From contig JAFRRN010000062.1 in NCBI GenBank assembly GCA_017428055.1, positions 1-64,000 on the forward strand: a stretch of 64,000 nt of DNA. The letters run 5' to 3'. This document shows positions 8,063 to 19,238 of this stretch, one piece after another. Made by a program: the position numbers and the translations under genes. Position 1 is the stretch's first letter, and each line of letters opens with the position of its first letter. The notes under the pieces were generated by a model, which saw nothing but the letters and a program-made list of their open reading frames with translations, was not told the DNA's origin and made no database searches. The DNA comes from Prevotella sp. (lineage in GTDB: Bacteria; Bacteroidota; Bacteroidia; Bacteroidales; Bacteroidaceae).

Positions 8063-9264
8063 GCCTTGTCTTGTGTAGGGTTGGGGATGCGTTTCATGAG
8101 TTCGTTGAACAGCCAGGCGAGGCAGATGGAGGTGATGATGTACAGCAATAGCCCTGTGTACATGTCGCCCTTTCGACTAATGGGTATGAATATCTTACGT
8201 GTGATGGGGTGGCATACGAAGAGAGCCGCCGAGATGCTGCCCATCCATTGCAGGAAATGGAAGATTTTTTGTAGGAGGAGTTTTGGAGTTTCACGAAGTT
8301 CTGGAGTACAGACATTAGTTTTTTTTGTCAGAGGACTATTGTCTGAACTCCTTGAACTCCTATACTCCTTGGACTCCTTTAAATTTATTAGCTTGATGAT
8401 GCAGATGCTGGTAAACACCACTGCCAACGGAACGAATGTCCAATAGAGGTATCCATTGCTGAAGTAATAGACCATGAAAATGCTTGGCAACACGACGATG
8501 GCACAAAGGCGATAGGTGAACGGCTCGCCATATCGTGCGGTGAGTAAGCCCATGCCAAAGGGTAACATTCCCCCGATGAAATTGTAATGCCAGCGATTGA
8601 GGGCATCCCCTTCGGGGTCACATGCCAACAGGATGAGTTCACAGACGGCGATGAAGGCGACGGTGACACCCCAATGTCGGCGGTAAAGGAACAGTCGGTA
8701 GATGATGTAGAACTGCATCATCAATCCAAAGAACCAATACGGTCCAGGCCAGATGATTTTATCGGGATTGGGCAAGATGTTGTTGAACATCAGCAGTTGC
8801 GATACAATGTCCATCACTTGGTAATGGTGTCTGCCAGGGGTAATAGCATCAACCATGGTGAATGCCACGAATCCCACAATCATCATCTTGAAGAGCTTGA
8901 GGTAATGGTAACGGATAAAACCCCAAATCCTGCGCAATTGGATCTGAATGATCTCGGTAGGAGAATTGATGCTGGCCGCCACATCGGGTTTATGTTCATA
9001 TTTCAACACCAACCCATAAGCACTGAGGAAGAGGAAGATGGGAACACCATAATGACCGAAAAATGACAATAGGTGCATGGGCAGGAGCCAGTCGGGATGC
9101 GTCAAGGCTTGGTTGATCGCGTCAACCCTGTCTTGGAAATATTGGTATTCGTTTTCTTTCACGATAGGACCAAGCCAGTGGCAGTAGTTATGGAGGAAGA
9201 TGCCAATGATGGCCAAGCCCCGCAGGGCATTACATTCGGCACGTGATAAGATGGGTGTGGACAT
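8059..9264 (-). CDS. Acyltransferase family 3 membrane protein with in-frame repeat insertion
   Basis: A 401-residue polytopic acyltransferase 3 protein. A-L-R-G-L-A-I-I-G-I-F-L-H-N-Y-C-H-W near the N-terminus holds the family His, and G-V-P-I-F-L-F-L-S-A-Y-G-L follows. Between two late membrane helices (about residues 295-330) lies a hydrophilic Ser/Lys/Glu-rich stretch beginning K-E-S-K-E-Y-R-S-S-R-S-S-D-N. It is encoded by a DNA repeat also found outside genes at 19166-19214. This stretch looks inserted and probably forms a loop outside the membrane core. The gene starts one base after the stop of the phosphoethanolamine-transferase-like gene and overlaps the next acyltransferase by four bases. 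Confidence 0.85.
   Translation of the reverse strand: MSTPILSRAECNALRGLAIIGIFLHNYCHWLGPIVKENEYQYFQDRVDAINQALTHPDWLLPMHLLSFFGHYGVPIFLFLSAYGLVLKYEHKPDVAASINSPTEIIQIQLRRIWGFIRYHYLKLFKMMIVGFVAFTMVDAITPGRHHYQVMDIVSQLLMFNNILPNPDKIIWPGPYWFFGLMMQFYIIYRLFLYRRHWGVTVAFIAVCELILLACDPEGDALNRWHYNFIGGMLPFGMGLLTARYGEPFTYRLCAIVVLPSIFMVYYFSNGYLYWTFVPLAVVFTSICIIKLINLKESKEYRSSRSSDNSPLTKKTNVCTPELRETPKLLLQKIFHFLQWMGSISAALFVCHPITRKIFIPISRKGDMYTGLLLYIITSICLAWLFNELMKRIPNPTQDKA
8285..8382. repeat. Interspersed repeat inside an acyltransferase gene
   Basis: On the + strand, attgtctgaactccttg and further actcc-type units at 8337-8380 closely match 19169-19214. The left half (ggag near 8285 to acagac near 8313) is an imperfect reverse complement of the right half, so the whole is a loose palindrome. 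It keeps the reading frame of the host gene open. Confidence 0.65.
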
Positions 9265-9265
9265 G

Positions 9266-11095
9266 TTATGGATGTTGAACGTTCATTTTCAGACTGTCAT
9301 AATCAGCGGTGCCTTTCAAGATACGAGGGCGGTTCTCGTTGTATTGAGGTGAAAGGACATCATACTCAGCATGGTAGTCGGGCGAGCAGATACCCGCTAA
9401 ATATAATAAGGTGTGGGCAATGGCATCGGTCATCAGCCGTCGGTCTTTGGCTTCCACCACTTGATGGAACACCTCTGGGTGGCGGGCGGCATATTTGGGC
9501 GAGCACCAGATCCAGAATGGGATGGCAAACTCAAACCGTGCCATGTCGTAGTCAATCTTCATGGCATGGTTTCGGCAGATGAATCCCCGCTTGCCCTCAA
9601 AACATTCCTCGCCATGGTCGGGCATGTAGATGACGATGGCGTCCTCATGCTCAAACCGCGCCATGATTTGGTCTACGATGGAGTCGTTGTAATGCACGGC
9701 ATTGTCATAGTCTGCCAAAACCTTGCGCTTGTTGCCTGTCAGTTCGGGGCGCAATTCGCGATAGTCTTGTGCCTTGAAAGGCTTTTGGTTTTTGGGGTAT
9801 CGCAATTGATAAGCCACATGTTGTCCCATCAGATGGAAGATAATCAGGTTTCGGGAACTATCCGATATATTGATTTGTTGGGCTTGGCGCATCTTGTCGT
9901 ATTCTGTCAGCAACCCTTCATCGAGGGGGAATACTTGTTCGTTGCGCAGGTCGAACTGCGCTTGGCTCAATCTTGGGTCATTGAGGAAGAAGCCGCCGCT
10001 GAAGTCATACACCGCTTCTTTAGCCTTGGGGAGGAATTGGTTGGTGAGGAATGTCACTTGATAACCAGCCTTGCGGAACAATTCGGGGAACAATGGATAG
10101 TCGCACCATTCCCCCGCTTGTCCTACAACGTGCATTGAAAAGACGCTCTTGAAGACAAAGCTCGTCAAGTTCCATGTTGCCACCACATCGGAATATTTGG
10201 TTAGGTATCCCGTCTTTTCGCGTTCCACTTGCCGTGGCGTGGTGGGCATCATGTAGCCATACTGCTGGGAATGGTGAGGACCAAGGCTCTCGCCAATGAT
10301 GAAGATGATGTTAGGCGAGCGGAAGGAGCAACTGTCTACTTGAACTTTGTCAATCGCCTCTATCAGTTGGCTGATTTGCTTGGATGCCAAAGAATTGGCA
10401 TAAATACTGAAAGCCAATCGGCTGATGGGGGTATAGAGTTGTGCATGGTCCTTGGCAGTAAGGGCATGTTCCACCTCGCCGATATTATTGCCTGTCATCA
10501 ATTGCCATGTTGCCGCCTTGTTGTGGACGGAGGTGATGATGCTCCAGATGAGCAGGGAGAGGCAAGCAAAACCAAGAAGTGGATTGAATATCATAGAAGC
10601 CATAGGAATCATAGGATGTCTATCATTTCTCGATTTGATAATCCATGATAATCCATGTGCCAGCATGATTATGATTATCCACCCCACGGGTCCCAACAAC
10701 ACATCCGTTGTGAGATGGGTTTGCAAAAACTCCTTTGCCTCATGTGAATTGGTCTCACCAACTAAGAGCAGCATGGTGGGCGTAAGCGTGGAGTCAAATT
10801 TCACGAAGCAATATACATCGATGATTGCTACCACATAAAGCACCACACAGAGCAACAGCCTCACCCACTTACGAACCTTCTTGGGAAGGAGGGCAAGAAT
10901 TGTACAGACCACATATAAGTCCAAGAACAATTCCAGATATAAGTTCCCATAGACATGCGCGTCTTTGGTCGTAGGCAAGGTGGCGTATGCACATATAATC
11001 CCTAATGTGTACATGAACACAAAGAACAAGGCGTTCAATTGGATTGGCAATGCCACCCTGCCAAGGATCTTCCCAAGGGAACTAATGAATCGCAT
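9266..11095 (-). CDS. Phosphoethanolamine-transferase-like sulfatase-fold membrane enzyme
   Basis: A 609-residue protein with about five N-terminal membrane helices (residues 1-190) and a periplasmic alkaline-phosphatase/sulfatase-fold domain. N-I-I-F-I-I-G-E-S-L-G near residue 265 is the nucleophile motif. Here Ser follows the metal-binding Glu where EptA-type enzymes usually have Thr. M-P-D-H-G-E-E near 500 and F-I-C-R-N-H-A supply further metal ligands. The family (EptA/CptA/LTA-synthase-like) moves phosphoethanolamine or a similar phospho-alcohol from a phospholipid to lipid A, core sugars or other envelope glycans. The acceptor here is unknown. It sits 12 bases after the GH51 gene and one base before an acyltransferase in a single operon. 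Confidence 0.82.
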   Translation of the reverse strand: MRFISSLGKILGRVALPIQLNALFFVFMYTLGIICAYATLPTTKDAHVYGNLYLELFLDLYVVCTILALLPKKVRKWVRLLLCVVLYVVAIIDVYCFVKFDSTLTPTMLLLVGETNSHEAKEFLQTHLTTDVLLGPVGWIIIIMLAHGLSWIIKSRNDRHPMIPMASMIFNPLLGFACLSLLIWSIITSVHNKAATWQLMTGNNIGEVEHALTAKDHAQLYTPISRLAFSIYANSLASKQISQLIEAIDKVQVDSCSFRSPNIIFIIGESLGPHHSQQYGYMMPTTPRQVEREKTGYLTKYSDVVATWNLTSFVFKSVFSMHVVGQAGEWCDYPLFPELFRKAGYQVTFLTNQFLPKAKEAVYDFSGGFFLNDPRLSQAQFDLRNEQVFPLDEGLLTEYDKMRQAQQINISDSSRNLIIFHLMGQHVAYQLRYPKNQKPFKAQDYRELRPELTGNKRKVLADYDNAVHYNDSIVDQIMARFEHEDAIVIYMPDHGEECFEGKRGFICRNHAMKIDYDMARFEFAIPFWIWCSPKYAARHPEVFHQVVEAKDRRLMTDAIAHTLLYLAGICSPDYHAEYDVLSPQYNENRPRILKGTADYDSLKMNVQHP

Positions 11096-11107
11096 GGAAT
11101 CTATCCA

Positions 11108-13090
11108 TCAGAACTTATACACGGAGAAAGTCCTTGCTGGAACGGTCAGCTTAACGGTGTTTTTGTTGATAGAGACGGATGGCGTGGATTCCATGGGCAC
11201 GATGACCTGTGGATTTTTAATCGTGTTGCAAGCCATCGGGTTGTCGCTATGCAGGGTAGTCTGTTGAACCTTGCTGACATCGGGCAGGGCTTTCGCTCCC
11301 TTGAACGTAATCTGGACATCTTGTGCCTTTTCGCCAATGTTCACAATCTTCACAATATATTGTTTCGTGTTCTTGTCATAAACAGCAGAGGCGCAAAGTC
11401 CGTCTTGTCCTGTCACGGGCTTCTTGTTCTCGGTCAACGACAATACGTTGGTACCAGGATTGCAAGCAAACATCTGTTGCACGTAGTAGTTGGGTGTGCG
11501 AACAGTAGAGAGGTTGTCCATCCAGATGAGGTCGGGACGCCATTGCCAACCTTCCTCATGGGCAAACAGAGGAGCGTATGTCGCCATGTGTACGATATCG
11601 GCGTTGCGCTCAAAACCTGTCATGGCCGCTGCCTCATAGAGTGCTCCTTCAAATATGTTCTTTCCTTCGGGAACGGGCAAGGCGGGTTGTGTCACATGGC
11701 AAGCATATTCGCCGGCGAATACTTTTGGTCCCTTGCGGTTGTAGTTGTCATAACGTGTCACATTCTCCAAGAACCATTGTTGGTTACGATAGTAATGCTC
11801 GTCCACCAAGTCGGCTTTCAGCTTCGTCATCTGTTCCCATCCGTATGTAAATTGCTTGCCATCCTTGTCATCAGGGCTTGGACCTGACGAGCCAACAATC
11901 TTCATCTTGGGATATTTGGCACGGATGGCTTGCATGAATTTCTCCAAGCGTTCGGGATAGAGCGGTCCCCATTGCTCATTGCCAACGCCAATCTGCTGGA
12001 GGTTGAAAGGTTCGGGATGCCCCATGTCAGCACGTAACTTGCCCCATTTGGTGTCTATACCGCCATTGGCAAACTCGATCAGGTCGAGTGCATCGTCAAT
12101 GTAGGGTTGTAGGTTGTCAACAGCCACATGCACACGGTCAGCATCCTTGTCGCTGTTTTGGTATTGACAAGAAAGACCCACATTGAGGATGGGGAGAGCC
12201 TGTGCGCCAATCTCCTCTGAAAGCAGGAAGAACTCATAGAAACCAAGTCCGTATGTCTGGTAGTAGTTGGGGAACAAGCGATGTGGGAATGTGTAGTTCC
12301 AACGATTCTCGTTTAATGGACGATTCTCGGCGGGGCCAACGGAGTTCTTCCATTGGTAGCGTGAGGCAAGGTCTGTTCCCTCCACGATGCAACCGCCAGG
12401 GAAACGGAACACGCCGGGGTGCAAGTCCTTCAGGTCTTTTACCAGGTCGGCACGCAATAGCCCTTTCCAAGCATCGGCAGGGAAGAGGCTTACGTGGTCG
12501 AGGTCAACGGCATTCCGCCCTTCGAGATACACGCGAAGAAACCCTTTAGCGTCGGTCTTGGGAGAGGTGATGGTAGCGGTGTAGCGTTGCCATTCATTGC
12601 CATTGATGGCAACGCTTTGGCGAGCTAACACCTCATTGTCGGAGTCAATCAGTTCCACGCGGATCTTGCCGTTGGCATTGCCACGTGTACGGGCATAAAC
12701 AGAGAAATCATAATTCATGCCCTTTTTCAATCCCATGCCAAAGAAACCATGGTTCTCGATTCCCGTGCGTTTCTCATGGTGCATGGGGTCGCTCAAGGTG
12801 ACATAGTGGGGATTGCGGTCGAAGGCGGGGTTGGCATCGTTCACTTGGACGTTGCCAAAGGTGTTCCATCCCATCAGCCGTTGGGGAAACTCAAACGAGC
12901 GGTTTTCCACCATCTCGGCATACAAGCCACCGTCGGCACCGAAGTTGATGTCCTCAAAAAAGATTCCGTACATGGTGGGCTGTATCTCCGCACCGAGTTT
13001 CGTGTTCACGGTAAACTGGTGTTGCGCATTCGCCGTCGTGGCAAATGCCATCGTCGCCAAAGCAAGCGATACAAAGGCTTTCATTCTCAT
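11108..13090 (-). CDS. Secreted alpha-L-arabinofuranosidase, GH51
   Basis: This 660-residue enzyme removes terminal L-arabinofuranose from arabinan, arabinoxylan or arabinogalactan. A signal peptide ends in T-A-N-A before Gln. The mature start has the GH51 opening T-M-Y-G-I-F-F-E-D-I-N-F-G-A-D-G. A CBM-like beta-sandwich comes next. The barrel then carries acid/base G-V-G-N-E-Q-W-G near residue 369 and nucleophile F-A-G-E-Y near 459, followed by a C-terminal beta domain. It lies 35 bases downstream of the GH2 gene, and the two probably debranch and trim the same plant side chain in the periplasm or at the surface. The start M-R-M-K gives two possible ATGs six bases apart. Confidence 0.93.
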   Translation of the reverse strand: MRMKAFVSLALATMAFATTANAQHQFTVNTKLGAEIQPTMYGIFFEDINFGADGGLYAEMVENRSFEFPQRLMGWNTFGNVQVNDANPAFDRNPHYVTLSDPMHHEKRTGIENHGFFGMGLKKGMNYDFSVYARTRGNANGKIRVELIDSDNEVLARQSVAINGNEWQRYTATITSPKTDAKGFLRVYLEGRNAVDLDHVSLFPADAWKGLLRADLVKDLKDLHPGVFRFPGGCIVEGTDLASRYQWKNSVGPAENRPLNENRWNYTFPHRLFPNYYQTYGLGFYEFFLLSEEIGAQALPILNVGLSCQYQNSDKDADRVHVAVDNLQPYIDDALDLIEFANGGIDTKWGKLRADMGHPEPFNLQQIGVGNEQWGPLYPERLEKFMQAIRAKYPKMKIVGSSGPSPDDKDGKQFTYGWEQMTKLKADLVDEHYYRNQQWFLENVTRYDNYNRKGPKVFAGEYACHVTQPALPVPEGKNIFEGALYEAAAMTGFERNADIVHMATYAPLFAHEEGWQWRPDLIWMDNLSTVRTPNYYVQQMFACNPGTNVLSLTENKKPVTGQDGLCASAVYDKNTKQYIVKIVNIGEKAQDVQITFKGAKALPDVSKVQQTTLHSDNPMACNTIKNPQVIVPMESTPSVSINKNTVKLTVPARTFSVYKF

Positions 13091-13125
13091 TTTATGGGTT
13101 GTTATTGATAAAAGATTTGATATTC

Positions 13126-16386
<3,261 letters not shown>

Positions 16387-16408
16387 TCATCATGTTCACT
16401 TGCGTTTG

Positions 16409-16440
16409 CAAATATACATAAATTTCCCGACAATATCAAG
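16409..16440 (-). promoter_or_regulatory. Promoter of the GH2-GH51-envelope operon
   Basis: On the minus strand TATATTTG (16416-16409) is a perfect -7 box, with CTTG (16440-16437) 20 bases upstream as a weaker -33 element. The leader would be about 40 bases. Confidence 0.6.
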
Positions 16441-16493
16441 CAAGGGGGATAAAAATGTCATCTGCGCCACCATTCTGCCCCATCCGTCGCGAG

Positions 16494-16574
16494 TACCACA
16501 ACGTGGTAGCCTCCCTACCACGCTTTGGTAGCCTCGGTACCAAACCGTGGTACTCCCAGTACCACACATTGGTC
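16494..16574. repeat. Tandem array of four 15-base mini-hairpins, 22-base period
   Basis: Four 15-base units begin with TACCA: 16494-16508, 16516-16530, 16538-16552 and 16560-16574. The first three end in TGGTA, so each is a small inverted repeat; the fourth ends TTGGTC and is degenerate. They are separated by 7-base spacers (gcctccc, gcctcgg, ctcccag). The loops differ between units while the TACCA/TGGTA ends are kept. The period is exactly 22 bases, two helical turns. Confidence 0.8.
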
Positions 16575-16600
16575 TGCAATCTGGTATCATCGAACATAGA

Positions 16601-16621
16601 CCTTTGACCATTGGTCAAAGG
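16601..16621. promoter_or_regulatory. 21-base perfect palindrome upstream of fprA
   Basis: cctttgacca (16601-16610) and tggtcaaagg (16612-16621) are exact inverted repeats around one base. It lies about 50 bases upstream of the -33 element of fprA and could be a dimeric regulator site; no regulator is identified. Confidence 0.5.
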
Positions 16622-16671
16622 CCAACGCCAACGGTTCTCAGCCAAACAATCTTCATTCTTTAATCCAAAAG

Positions 16672-16703
16672 TTTGGATAATTGCATAAAAATTCGGATAT
16701 TTG
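16672..16703 (+). promoter_or_regulatory. fprA promoter
   Basis: TTTG (16672-16675) and GATATTTG (16696-16703) are spaced 20 bases; the -7 box has G for the first T of the consensus. The leader would be about 20 bases. Confidence 0.5.
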
Positions 16704-16730
16704 CAAGAAATTTTAAAAATATACCTAAAG

Positions 16731-17915
16731 ATGATAGAAATATTCAACAAAGTTTACTATGTTGGCGTAAACGACCGTAACAAGAACCTCTTTGAGGGGC
16801 TGTGGCCATTGCCGAATGGCGTTTCCTATAACTCTTATCTCATCAATGATGACTTGGTGTGCCTGATTGACACCGTGGAGGTGGACTTCTTCACCCAATA
16901 TTTAGAGAACATACACGAGGTGATAGGCGACCGACCCATCGACTATCTCGTCATCAATCACATGGAACCCGACCACAGCGGCTCATTGGCCCTGGTGAAG
17001 AAATATTATCCCAACATCAAGATCATCGGCAACAAGAAGACCTTTGGCATGATGCAGGGCTTCTACGGCATTGGCGACGGGCTGTTGGAGGTGAAGAACG
17101 GCGACACGTTGGAGCTGGGACACCACACCCTCAACTTCGTCCTCACGCCGATGGTGCATTGGCCGGAGACGATGGTGACGCTCGACGTGGTGAACAATAT
17201 CCTCTTCTCGGGCGACGCATTCGGTTGTTTTGGCGCATTGAACGGCGGCATCATCGACAATGAAATCAATTGCGACACGTTCTGGTTGGAGATGGTGCGC
17301 TACTATTCCAACATCGTGGGCAAGTACGGCGTGCCCGTACAAGGCGCGTTGAAGAAGCTGGCGGGCGCGAAAATCGACTACATCTGCGCCACGCACGGTC
17401 CCGTGTGGCACGAGTATATTGACAAGGTGATCGGGATGTACGACAAGATGAGCAAGTACGAGACCGAGCCGGGACTTGTGATTTGCTATGGCACGATGTA
17501 CGGCAACACCGAGCGCATGGCGGAGGTGATTGCCCGCGCCGCCTCACAGGCGGGTGTGAAAGACATCGTGATGTACAACGTCTCCAAGACCCACCACTCC
17601 TATATCTTGCGCGATATATTCCGTTACAACGGCTTGATTGTCGGTGCGCCGACATACAACACGGGTCTTTACCACGAGATGGACGTGCTATTGTCCGAGA
17701 TTGCGGGCAAGGACATCAAGAACCACTTATTGGGATGGTTTGGCAGTTACGGCTGGGCAAGCAAGGCGGTGGAGAAGATCAAGGAATGGAATGACACCCG
17801 TCTGCATTTCGAACCTGTCGGTGAGCCCGTGGAGATGAAACAGGCACTCTCCGCCGAGAGCAAGGCGGCTTGCGAGGCATTGGGCAAGGCGATGGCGGAA
17901 CGCATATTGAATTGA
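16731..17915 (+). CDS. fprA: Flavodiiron protein (A-type flavoprotein)
   Basis: A 394-residue cytoplasmic enzyme that reduces O2 to water (or NO to N2O) without making radicals, protecting anaerobes. The N-terminal metallo-beta-lactamase-like domain carries the diiron ligands: H-M-E-P-D near residues 76-80, H-W-P-E, G-D-A-F-G and A-T-H-G-P-V-W. The C-terminal flavodoxin domain (about 245-390) has the FMN loop I-C-Y-G-T-M-Y-G-N-T-E and G-A-P-T-Y. ATG 16731 is used because it gives the family start I-x-K-V-Y-Y-V-G-V. There is no extra rubredoxin domain, so an outside electron donor is needed. Its stop overlaps the start of the symporter gene by one base. Confidence 0.93.
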   Translation: MIEIFNKVYYVGVNDRNKNLFEGLWPLPNGVSYNSYLINDDLVCLIDTVEVDFFTQYLENIHEVIGDRPIDYLVINHMEPDHSGSLALVKKYYPNIKIIGNKKTFGMMQGFYGIGDGLLEVKNGDTLELGHHTLNFVLTPMVHWPETMVTLDVVNNILFSGDAFGCFGALNGGIIDNEINCDTFWLEMVRYYSNIVGKYGVPVQGALKKLAGAKIDYICATHGPVWHEYIDKVIGMYDKMSKYETEPGLVICYGTMYGNTERMAEVIARAASQAGVKDIVMYNVSKTHHSYILRDIFRYNGLIVGAPTYNTGLYHEMDVLLSEIAGKDIKNHLLGWFGSYGWASKAVEKIKEWNDTRLHFEPVGEPVEMKQALSAESKAACEALGKAMAERILN

Positions 17916-19093
17916 TGGCTATCTGTCCCAAAATAAGGGTTGGCTTGTTGCCACGCATCGTCTTGGCAATCATCTTGGGCATTGTCTTCGGTCAAGTGCT
18001 TTCCTTGCCGTGGGTGAAGGTGTTCACCACTTTCAATGCCATCTTCAGCCAATTCCTGGGATTCATGATTCCCTTGATTATCATAGGATTGGTCGCTCCT
18101 GCCATTGCCGACATTGGCAGGGCGGCGGGGCGGTTGCTCTTGATGACGGTTGCCATCGCCTATCTCGACACCATCTTGTCCGGCATCCTTGCATACGGAA
18201 CAGGCTCTTGGCTCTTTCCTGCGATGGTGGAAGGAACGTCGCGTATGGTGAAGGTGGAAGAGGCGATAACGATAGCCCCATATTTCTCCATCCAGATACC
18301 ATCCATCATTGACGTAATGAGTGGGTTGGTACTCTCGTTCATGATGGGGTTGGCGATAGCATACGCCAACCTCACGACGCTGAAGGGTGCCTTTAGTGAG
18401 TTTAGGCAAGCCATTACCATGGTCATTTCCAAGGCGATTATCCCCTTGTTGCCGCTCTACATCTTCGGTATCTTCCTCCAAATGACCTATACGGGACAGG
18501 CTTACCGCATCATGTTGGTGTTTATCCAAATCATCTGTGTCATCTTTGTCCTCCACCTATTTATATTATTATACCAGTTTTGCATAGCGGGAGGCATCGT
18601 GAAGAGGAATCCCCTCAAGCTCTTGTTGAACATGTTGCCCGCTTATCTCACGGCTTTAGGCACGTCCTCGTCGGCTGCGACCATCCCCGTGACGTTGAGG
18701 CAATCCATCAAGAACGGCGTGTCGGAGGAGATTGCGGGGTTCACTGTCCCCCTCTGTGCCACTATCCACATGTCGGGCTCGGCAATGAAGATTACGGCGT
18801 GTGCCTTGACCATTTGCCTCATGGAGGGCATCCCCCACGGCTTTACCGTGTTTATGGGCTTCATCTTGATGCTGGGAATCGTGATGGTGGCGGCACCCGG
18901 TGTGCCGGGCGGTGCCATCATGGCGGCGTTGGCACCGTTGTCAAGCATCCTCGGCTTCGGCTCGGAGGAGCAGGCATTGATGATTGCCCTTTACATTGCC
19001 ATGGACTCTTTCGGCACCGCTTGCAATGTCACGGGCGACGGGGCCATTGCCCTTGTGGTGGACCAGTTTACTCAGATGAAGAAAAGGAAGTAG
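17915..19093 (+). CDS. Dicarboxylate/amino acid:cation symporter (DAACS family)
   Basis: A 392-residue membrane transporter of the GltP/SstT/DctA fold. It has about eight membrane helices and two re-entrant loops. The serine-rich loop T-S-S-S-A-A-T-I-P-V-T is near residue 253. The second loop and helix 8 carry D-S-F-G-T-A-C-N-V-T-G-D-G-A near 370, whose Asp, Thr and Asn coordinate substrate and Na+. The exact substrate (glutamate, aspartate, serine/threonine or C4-dicarboxylate) cannot be read. The ATG at 17915 shares its A with the TGA of fprA, so translation is coupled. A start in the fprA frame region further upstream is possible but would add a hydrophilic extension lacking in the family. 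Confidence 0.9.
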   Translation: MAICPKIRVGLLPRIVLAIILGIVFGQVLSLPWVKVFTTFNAIFSQFLGFMIPLIIIGLVAPAIADIGRAAGRLLLMTVAIAYLDTILSGILAYGTGSWLFPAMVEGTSRMVKVEEAITIAPYFSIQIPSIIDVMSGLVLSFMMGLAIAYANLTTLKGAFSEFRQAITMVISKAIIPLLPLYIFGIFLQMTYTGQAYRIMLVFIQIICVIFVLHLFILLYQFCIAGGIVKRNPLKLLLNMLPAYLTALGTSSSAATIPVTLRQSIKNGVSEEIAGFTVPLCATIHMSGSAMKITACALTICLMEGIPHGFTVFMGFILMLGIVMVAAPGVPGGAIMAALAPLSSILGFGSEEQALMIALYIAMDSFGTACNVTGDGAIALVVDQFTQMKKRK

Positions 19094-19130
19094 AATCATT
19101 GCCCTTGTGGTGAATCGGCTTTTATCATAA

Positions 19131-19224
19131 TTCAACTTTCGCAAGTAGATGAACTTCCCCCAGAAGGCTATTGTCTGAACTCCTTGCAGCTCCTAAACTC
19201 CTTGAGCTCCTAAAAGTTGAACGC
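19131..19224. repeat. Intergenic interspersed repeat
   Basis: The core 19166-19214 (attgtctgaactccttg and following actcc units) matches the copy inside the acyltransferase gene at 8333-8380. The element is bounded by ttcaacttt (near 19131) and aaagttgaa (near 19213), an inverted pair. A weaker reverse-orientation relative is at about 35390-35415. It lies between convergent genes. Confidence 0.6.
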
Positions 19225-19238
19225 TTGTGAAACTTCTA

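Noticed and set aside
16494-16574. CRISPR array or minisatellite coding for protein
   Set aside because: Units are 15 bases with 7-base spacers, far too short for CRISPR, and no reading frame with a start spans them.
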